Below are positions 37,864 to 43,684 of a DNA stretch of 43,684 bases, in pieces. The notes under the pieces are model-generated. The model did not search any database. It saw only the letters and a list, made by a program, of their open reading frames with translations, and was not told the DNA's origin. Every line of letters begins with the position of its first letter. The stretch's first letter is position 1. Origin of the DNA: Candidatus Uhrbacteria bacterium CG_4_9_14_3_um_filter_50_9 (lineage in GTDB: Bacteria; Patescibacteriota; Patescibacteriia; UBA9934; GWF2-40-263); assembly GCA_002791295.1 (NCBI GenBank), contig PFWU01000012.1:1-43684 (forward strand), in the 5' to 3' direction. The translations under genes were made by a program, and so were the position numbers.

Positions 37864-38916
37864 TTAAACGATGCTCCCTTCACTGGCTGAAGGAAGGGTG
37901 ATGTCCTTGAGAAGCTCTGGATCATCTAAAAGAAGTCCGGCTCCACGCACCACAGAGGTAAGTGGATCCTCAGCCACACGAACAGGGATGGCGGCCTCAC
38001 GTGAAATCAACTGATCCAATCCACGTAACAACGCACCGCCTCCCGTTAAAATAATCCCCCGCTCGTAGATGTCTGCCACTAATTCCGGTGGAGTGGTCTC
38101 AAGTGTTGATTTGATGCTATCAATAATGGTGCGAATAGAGCGCTCTAAAGCCTCACGAATCTGTGTATCGTTAACAATAATTTCTTTTGGAAGACCACTA
38201 AGTAAATCTCGTCCACGCATCTCAATGGTGAGTGGCTCTTCTTGTGCAATCGCACTTCCGATGCGCATCTTCACTTTTTCTGCAATGCGCTCACCAAGAA
38301 GCAGGTTAAACGCATCACGTGCGTAGTGAATAATATTTTTATTCAATTCGTCACCAGCGACGTCTAGTGATTTCCAGGTCACAACACCCGCAAGAGACAT
38401 CACGGCAATTTCCGTTGTCCCACCACCAATATCAACCACCATCATTCCAAGCGATTCTGAAAGTGGAAGCCTGGCACCCAGCGCAGCAAGCATCGTATTT
38501 TCAACCATGTGCACCTTGCGCGCCCCAGCAGAGAGAGCTGCGTCTTCAATCGCTTTCCGCTCAACCTCAGTCGTCTCAAGCGGGACACCAATAACAATCG
38601 TTGGTCTTGGAATGATGGTAAACGACTCGGAATGAACCTTATCAATAAAATACTTGAGCATTTTCTCTGTGATTTCAAAGTCAGAAATGACACCGTTTGT
38701 AAGCGGCTTGGTGATTTGAATGTGGGGAGGTGTCTTACCCAACATATCCTTGGCATCCTTACCAACGGCAAGAATTTGATCTGTTCTGGTGTTTACCGCC
38801 ACAATTGATGGTTCATTTATCACAATGCCTCCATCACTTGAATAAACAAGGGTGTTTGAGGTACCGAGATCAATCCCGAGATCCTTTGAAAAATGTCCGA
38901 ATAGTTTGTTAAACAT
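37864..38916 (-). CDS. mreB: Rod shape-determining protein MreB
   Basis: DLGIDLGTSNTLVYSSDGGIVINEPSIVAVN; MMVVDIGGGTTEIAVMSL; LTGGGALLRGLD. Confidence 0.96.
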   Translation of the reverse strand: MFNKLFGHFSKDLGIDLGTSNTLVYSSDGGIVINEPSIVAVNTRTDQILAVGKDAKDMLGKTPPHIQITKPLTNGVISDFEITEKMLKYFIDKVHSESFTIIPRPTIVIGVPLETTEVERKAIEDAALSAGARKVHMVENTMLAALGARLPLSESLGMMVVDIGGGTTEIAVMSLAGVVTWKSLDVAGDELNKNIIHYARDAFNLLLGERIAEKVKMRIGSAIAQEEPLTIEMRGRDLLSGLPKEIIVNDTQIREALERSIRTIIDSIKSTLETTPPELVADIYERGIILTGGGALLRGLDQLISREAAIPVRVAEDPLTSVVRGAGLLLDDPELLKDITLPSASEGSIV

Positions 38917-38954
38917 AGTTATCCACAAAACAAAAATAGGATCTTGACCCCGAG

Positions 38955-38983
38955 ATTTTACCTGACCGTAGAGCTACTATCAA
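38955..38983 (-). promoter_or_regulatory. Putative promoter of the mreBCD-mrdA operon: TTGATA-17 bp-TAAAAT
   Basis: 5/6 -35, 17 bp spacer, 5/6 -10, about 38 nt upstream of the mreB ATG. Confidence 0.7.
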
Positions 38984-39013
38984 CTAGTTCATGAATATCT
39001 TTAGTGCTCAAGC

Positions 39014-39391
39014 CTACTTCTTTTTCAGACTTAGAAAAATCATCTCAAAAATACTGACAATAAGGATAAAGAGAACAAGAGTCCACCAACGGAGAAGACC
39101 CAGACCTGAGAGAACCAGCCCCCCGATAAAAAGGACTGTGAGTAGAAGCGCCTGTCGAAATGAACGTGCGCTCATACGAACAAGAATCTCATCTTTTTTT
39201 AACCATATTCTGATGAGGACTCCTGCAACAGAAAGTGTTCCAAGAAGCGCCGAGGCAAGACTTCCGTAAAACAAAATAAACCCCAGGAGACCTGAACGTG
39301 TTGGATCAATAGCATTCACCACCACCAGCCATGCAATCCATGCAACAGCGCTCGCAACTCCCATGATGATTAAAAATGTTTTGAAATTCAT
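39014..39391 (-). CDS. Small membrane protein with about four TM segments
   Basis: MNFKTFLIIMGVASAVAWIAWLVVVNAIDPTRSG...; ATG at 39391 overlaps the upstream gene. Confidence 0.65.
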   Translation of the reverse strand: MNFKTFLIIMGVASAVAWIAWLVVVNAIDPTRSGLLGFILFYGSLASALLGTLSVAGVLIRIWLKKDEILVRMSARSFRQALLLTVLFIGGLVLSGLGLLRWWTLVLFILIVSIFEMIFLSLKKK

Positions 39392-39699
39392 ACTCCCCTT
39401 GGTTTGAAACGAAAACGAACGTGTTGAATATAGTTTCCACCTAGAATCTCGTTGAGTCGAACAATAAATGATTCTTCTTGCTGCATAAGATGGTCTTGTA
39501 CCGCTCCCGTGACCACCCCGATCGTGATCGTCTCCTTTGCAAATGAGAGTGTCCGAGCATCTGTGTCGCAACCTGTAGGGAGCAACTCCTTCAGAACCTT
39601 GTCTGAACGATCAACAATGAACGCCGCTGTAATTTGGCGCCCGATTCCCGCTCTGTTCACGGCTCCGTTCAATAAATTTCCCAGTGGAGAAAGCCCCAT
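39388..39699 (-). CDS. DUF721/DciA-like protein
   Basis: Short protein with SFAKETITIGVVTGAVQDHLMQQEESFIVRLNEILGGNYIQHVRFRF. Confidence 0.55.
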   Translation of the reverse strand: MGLSPLGNLLNGAVNRAGIGRQITAAFIVDRSDKVLKELLPTGCDTDARTLSFAKETITIGVVTGAVQDHLMQQEESFIVRLNEILGGNYIQHVRFRFKPRGV

Positions 39700-39715
39700 A
39701 GGACTCTATTGTACG

Positions 39716-42652
39716 TTAACGAGCCTTAAACTCACAAATGTCAGCGAAGTCACAAAATGAACAGTGAAACCCCGGTGTGGCTTCAAAGCTCGATGTGCGA
39801 ATCTGCTGAACACGATCCACAACCTGCTCTTCTAGATTCAACAAGTCCTCAGGAGACCCAAGAAATGAAACCTGCGAATTATCTTCTAAATAATGAAACG
39901 TCAGCCTACGGACATCAAGACCCAGAACATCCCTTGCGGCTAGCTGATACAAGAACAGCTGCTCCTTGTCTTGCTTCGAAAGCTTTTTGTCCGTTTTTGC
40001 ACTGCCGGTTTTATAGTCAATAATTTCCACCCCACCCTCATCGAGTGCATCAATGCGGTCAATACGTCCCTTGACGACCACATCACCCAGCTTCAACGTG
40101 AATCCTTGTTCAAGCGTGAGTGGTTTCGGTGGTGCATTCTGAATCATCTTTATAAATCCCCTTAAGGATTCCCTCCCTTTTTCACGATACTCCTCTCGTT
40201 GCGTGTCATTGATATACCAATCATCTTGCCAACACTGATCAAAGAGTTCAAAGAGTTCATCTTTTGAGACTGGAAGATTTTCGAAGTGTTGTGCTTCAGG
40301 CACTTCAAACAGACTCCCCTGCTCTGCCCCTGCACGTTCCTGCCACACTGTAAAATAACGTTGCAATGTGTTATGCATGGTCTTCCCAAAAGAGAAGGTC
40401 CACTTTCCAAACACGGGGACGTTGAGAATGTGTGCAAATTTATACTGTAATGGGCAAGTATTAAATGCGGCTAACTGTGTAAACGAGAATTGTTTAGGGA
40501 TGGGCATGTGTATCTGCTGATCTGTGTATGCCTCAGGTCCCCGATCTTCATCAAAAATCTCTACCACAAGCGTGTCATCCTTCTTTGGCTCCTCATAGCC
40601 CAATTCATACAAAAACCGAGAGAGTTTACGCTTACGTGCACCACCGTAGTCTGAGGCAGAGGTAAAGAAGAGTCCCTCCTTCGCTCGGGTCATTGCCACA
40701 TAGAAGAGCCGACGCTCTTCTTCAAGATGATCTACTGAGTCGCTCGAGGATGGCACAAGTGCCTCAGGAAGTGGAATGCTTTCTGATTTTGCATTGGTCG
40801 GAAATCGCTGGTTTACGAGATTCACGACAAAAACATGTTTAAACTCAAGCCCCTTGGCCGCATGCACGGTCATAATTTTTACGACATCAGGTCCTGCATC
40901 AAAATCTACATTCAACGAACCCTCCTCTCCGGCAGCGCGCTCATGCTCAAACTCCTTCAAGAAATGGTGGAGCACAGGATGCTCATGACGTCGCTCAAAG
41001 GATCTCATGCGCTCATACATCTGTTGTAGGTACCCAAACCCCTCCTGTTTAAATCGCTCCCCTTGATGATTCAACCACTCGAGATACCCGGTCTGCTTTG
41101 CAACGAGAATATACAGTTCACCAATTCTCCTCGTTCGAGCTTCTTTTTGAAGACGTTCGATGAGGCCTAAAATTAGACGGAGACGTTCAACCTCCTCAGG
41201 TGGAAGCCCTGACGACACTTGAGCGAGCTGACACGCCTCATAGAGGCTCTTCCCCTTTTGATAGGCAAGATGATTGAGTTCGATGATCGTCTGGGTGGAA
41301 AGTCCCTGTGCACCCTGAGAGAGCAAGCGGTACATACTCGGGCTATCAAAAGGATTGTCTATCACCCGCAGCCACGAAAGCACATCGAGCACAACCGGCT
41401 TGGTGTAAAGACCACTCAAGGCAAGAAATTGATAGGGAATCTTGTGACGCTCAAGTACCTGGGCAAAATCCATCCCCGCACTGTTTGAGCGCACAAGAAT
41501 GGCAAAATCACTCCACGCAACCCCCTCATCCTTGAGTGAAACAATCTTCTCAACCACCATGGAAACCTCGTCTTCCAGTCGATCGGCGTGCAGGTGTTCA
41601 ATCGTGCCAGTGAGTTCAAGCCCCGCTTTCAACTTCTTACTCAACGCGCCTTCAGAACTTGCCTCAAGCCGATTGGGATTGTTGTGTTGAATGAATGCGT
41701 GTGCCTGATCCAAAATGGCTTGCGAGGATCGGTAATTTGTCGTGAGCACAATACGCTTCGCTTCAGAATAATCTTTTTCAAAACGAAGAATGTTTGCAAG
41801 CGAGGCCCCACGAAATTTATAAATCGACTGATCATCATCCCCCACCACCGTCAAATTGTTCTTTGGCGCAGCAATCAGCTTCACGAGTTGGTACTGGGCA
41901 TCATTTGTATCCTGAAACTCATCCACGAGAACAAACGGGTAGCGCTCTCGCACCGTCTTGAGCACGGTCGGCCGCTCAGTGAGGAGTTTGATCGAATAGA
42001 GCATCAAATCACCGAAATCAAGACAGTCGTTCTCTAAAAGAATCTGCTGATAGGTCGCATACGCACGCGCAAGCTCATCCAAACGATTGAGTTCCGCCGT
42101 AGCCTCCTCGTGAGCCTGAGCGGTATCAAGATTTGCCCGCTCAGCCTCCACATGCGCCAGATAGGCATCTGAATCAATGACAGAATCCTTCGCGCGCGAA
42201 AAATGCGTGAGGAGAGATCGAATGTACTTTGTGGGATTTCCAAGCGGTCTGTAATGCGACAGATCAAAGCGATCAAAATTCTGACGAGCAAGGAGCCACG
42301 CATCAAGTTCATTGGCCAAACGAAAATCTCGTGACAATCCCATCTCAACGCCATACTCACGCAAGAGACGCTCACAGAAGGAGTGAAACGTTGAAATTTG
42401 CAAATCAACATACCCATACGGCAACAGACGATCGACACGCTCTTCCATCTCCCCTGCTGCCTTGTCCGTAAAGGTGAGCGCAAGAATTTCTTCTGGCTTC
42501 ACCAGCCCCTGGTCAATGAGCCAAGCAATTCGATGCGTGACCACGGTGGTCTTTCCTGTTCCCGCTCCTGCAACAATCATGAGAGGTCCTTCCGTGTGTG
42601 TGACCGCTTCACGTTGTTCAGGGTTTAATTTTACGAGCAAATCATGACTCAT
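39716..42652 (-). CDS. UvrD/PcrA-type helicase fused to a RecB/AddB-like PD-(D/E)XK nuclease domain
   Basis: VAGAGTGKTTVVTHRIA, LVDEFQDTNDAQY, GDDDQSIYKFRGA; C-terminal GRIDRIDALDEGGVEIIDYKTG and CSFCDFADIC. Confidence 0.92.
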   Translation of the reverse strand: MSHDLLVKLNPEQREAVTHTEGPLMIVAGAGTGKTTVVTHRIAWLIDQGLVKPEEILALTFTDKAAGEMEERVDRLLPYGYVDLQISTFHSFCERLLREYGVEMGLSRDFRLANELDAWLLARQNFDRFDLSHYRPLGNPTKYIRSLLTHFSRAKDSVIDSDAYLAHVEAERANLDTAQAHEEATAELNRLDELARAYATYQQILLENDCLDFGDLMLYSIKLLTERPTVLKTVRERYPFVLVDEFQDTNDAQYQLVKLIAAPKNNLTVVGDDDQSIYKFRGASLANILRFEKDYSEAKRIVLTTNYRSSQAILDQAHAFIQHNNPNRLEASSEGALSKKLKAGLELTGTIEHLHADRLEDEVSMVVEKIVSLKDEGVAWSDFAILVRSNSAGMDFAQVLERHKIPYQFLALSGLYTKPVVLDVLSWLRVIDNPFDSPSMYRLLSQGAQGLSTQTIIELNHLAYQKGKSLYEACQLAQVSSGLPPEEVERLRLILGLIERLQKEARTRRIGELYILVAKQTGYLEWLNHQGERFKQEGFGYLQQMYERMRSFERRHEHPVLHHFLKEFEHERAAGEEGSLNVDFDAGPDVVKIMTVHAAKGLEFKHVFVVNLVNQRFPTNAKSESIPLPEALVPSSSDSVDHLEEERRLFYVAMTRAKEGLFFTSASDYGGARKRKLSRFLYELGYEEPKKDDTLVVEIFDEDRGPEAYTDQQIHMPIPKQFSFTQLAAFNTCPLQYKFAHILNVPVFGKWTFSFGKTMHNTLQRYFTVWQERAGAEQGSLFEVPEAQHFENLPVSKDELFELFDQCWQDDWYINDTQREEYREKGRESLRGFIKMIQNAPPKPLTLEQGFTLKLGDVVVKGRIDRIDALDEGGVEIIDYKTGSAKTDKKLSKQDKEQLFLYQLAARDVLGLDVRRLTFHYLEDNSQVSFLGSPEDLLNLEEQVVDRVQQIRTSSFEATPGFHCSFCDFADICEFKAR

Positions 42653-42824
42653 AATCGTGAACATATTATCATGAAAGTCCTCATTCAGGTTCGATCCTGG
42701 AACACCGAGGCCCTATCGTGCCGGGAGACTTGCCTACCTACACCCAACCACTCATTGACCGTGATTTTCTTTTGAAAAATCAAACTAAACAACTCGACCA
42801 GACGGCCGAATTGTTTGATGTTTT

Positions 42825-43684
42825 TTACATGTCTGTTCCTGAATAACTCAGGTTGAGAGACTTGTTACACAGCGGAAAGTCCGGGACGATATTCCCTGGC
42901 CCTAGTTCTCCAAACAATGCCCAGTTGCAAAATGACGGATCGCGTGGCATGCAACGCTCAATCTTCCCCTCCTTAAGATGCACTGCGGTTAGAATCTCAC
43001 CGCGCCATGATTCGACAGCACTCAAAGCTGAACCATCTTGAAGCTGTACGTCCACGGCTACGGAAGTGCCTTGATGCAGGTAAAGGGCCTCTTGAAGGAT
43101 CCTCAACGAAACATTCAGCTCATCGATACGACAACGATAACGAGCATAAACGTCACCATTCACAGCCGAAACGATATTCCAGGAAACTTCCGGATAGCTG
43201 GCGTAGGGATGATGTGAACGAACATCGCGCATCACACCGGAGGCACGAGCTGGAAGGCCAACGGCTCCGTAGGCGATAGCTGCGTCGTGTTTCAACACGC
43301 CGCTTGTTTCCAAACGCTCGCGTAGACCATCGGACTGCATGGCCATCTTTATCAATTCTTGCATTTCCTTCACGGCCTCTGTCACCACACGATCAATCAG
43401 ATCACACTCCTCTTTGGACCAGTCTCGTGTCACACCACCAGGCATGATCACTCCGCGCCAGAATCGATTCCCGAGCAGATCCTGCGAAAGGCGCATAAGT
43501 CTCTCCTTTATGCGGAAACCATTGGCTGCCATGAGGGTGTAGCCCGTTCCCATACCCGCAATGTTCGCGAGGTCGTGGATGTGCATGGTGATACGCTCGA
43601 GTTCACACAAGGCTACGCGGATGGCGTTCGCCCGAGAAGGAACAGACACGCCTGAAATCTTTTCAATGGCCTGGCAAAATGCGA
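42825..43684 (-). CDS. Partial group-4 [NiFe]-hydrogenase-like / NuoD-like large subunit (5' end outside window)
   Basis: Frame stays open to the window edge (AFCQAIEKISGVSVPSRANAIRVALCELERITMHIHDLANIAGMGTGY); C-terminus ESWRGEILTAVHL...RDPSFCNW...GNIVPDFPLCNKSLNLSYSGTDM. Confidence 0.85.
   Translation of the reverse strand, partial: AFCQAIEKISGVSVPSRANAIRVALCELERITMHIHDLANIAGMGTGYTLMAANGFRIKERLMRLSQDLLGNRFWRGVIMPGGVTRDWSKEECDLIDRVVTEAVKEMQELIKMAMQSDGLRERLETSGVLKHDAAIAYGAVGLPARASGVMRDVRSHHPYASYPEVSWNIVSAVNGDVYARYRCRIDELNVSLRILQEALYLHQGTSVAVDVQLQDGSALSAVESWRGEILTAVHLKEGKIERCMPRDPSFCNWALFGELGPGNIVPDFPLCNKSLNLSYSGTDM

Noticed and set aside
42686-42706. GGTTCGATCCTGG resembling a tRNA T-arm
   Set aside because: The T-stem does not pair properly and the upstream 50 nt overlaps the helicase-nuclease start without acceptor/D/anticodon stems.
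1-43684. Possible alternative genetic code (UGA recoding seen in some CPR lineages)
   Set aside because: UGA is used as a normal stop (e.g. rplQ at 9427-9429 and the GT4 gene at 13955-13957), and core proteins read correctly with code 11.
1-43684. CRISPR arrays, IS elements/transposases, rRNA or tRNA genes
   Set aside because: No regularly spaced repeats, no transposase/integrase-like ORF, and no convincing rRNA or tRNA structure seen by eye; a tRNAscan/Infernal run would be needed to exclude them formally.

Overview
The 43.7 kb window reads as chromosomal DNA of a bacterium using standard code 11. It is probably a Patescibacteria/CPR-type lineage, an inference from trimmed housekeeping proteins, dense ATGA-type overlaps and scarce Shine-Dalgarno sites; no marker search was possible. 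Contents, left to right: corA, pduL-like, a CARDB/TSP3/PKD surface protein, murJ, alaS; the infA-rpmJ-rpsM-rpsK-rpsD-rpoA-rplQ-rplM-rpsI translation operon; a compositionally foreign GC-rich single-gene cassette (~10.2-11.4 kb) with its own promoter, strong Shine-Dalgarno and terminators on both sides; a surface-polysaccharide locus (flippase, three glycosyltransferases, O-antigen ligase/polymerase-like); a minus-strand fmt-def-priA-MEMO1-like-secreted transglycosylase-like group; clpB under a perfect CIRCE element; tagA-like GT, gltX, M23 peptidase; and a minus-strand wall/shape block (ftsQ-like, alr, nucleotidyltransferase, lysS, greA, yibE/F, mrdA, mreD, mreC, mreB), a DUF721-like gene, a UvrD/RecB-type helicase-nuclease and a partial group-4-hydrogenase-like large subunit. 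Best candidates for something undescribed: (1) the GC-rich orphan cassette; (2) a PriA that keeps its fold and zinc domain but has lost its helicase ATPase motifs; (3) a recurrent promoter layout with the -10 box 7-11 nt before the start codon, predicting widespread leaderless mRNAs; (4) RpoA lacking the alpha-CTD and AlaRS lacking C-Ala. All family calls are from reading translations by eye; no database search was run.
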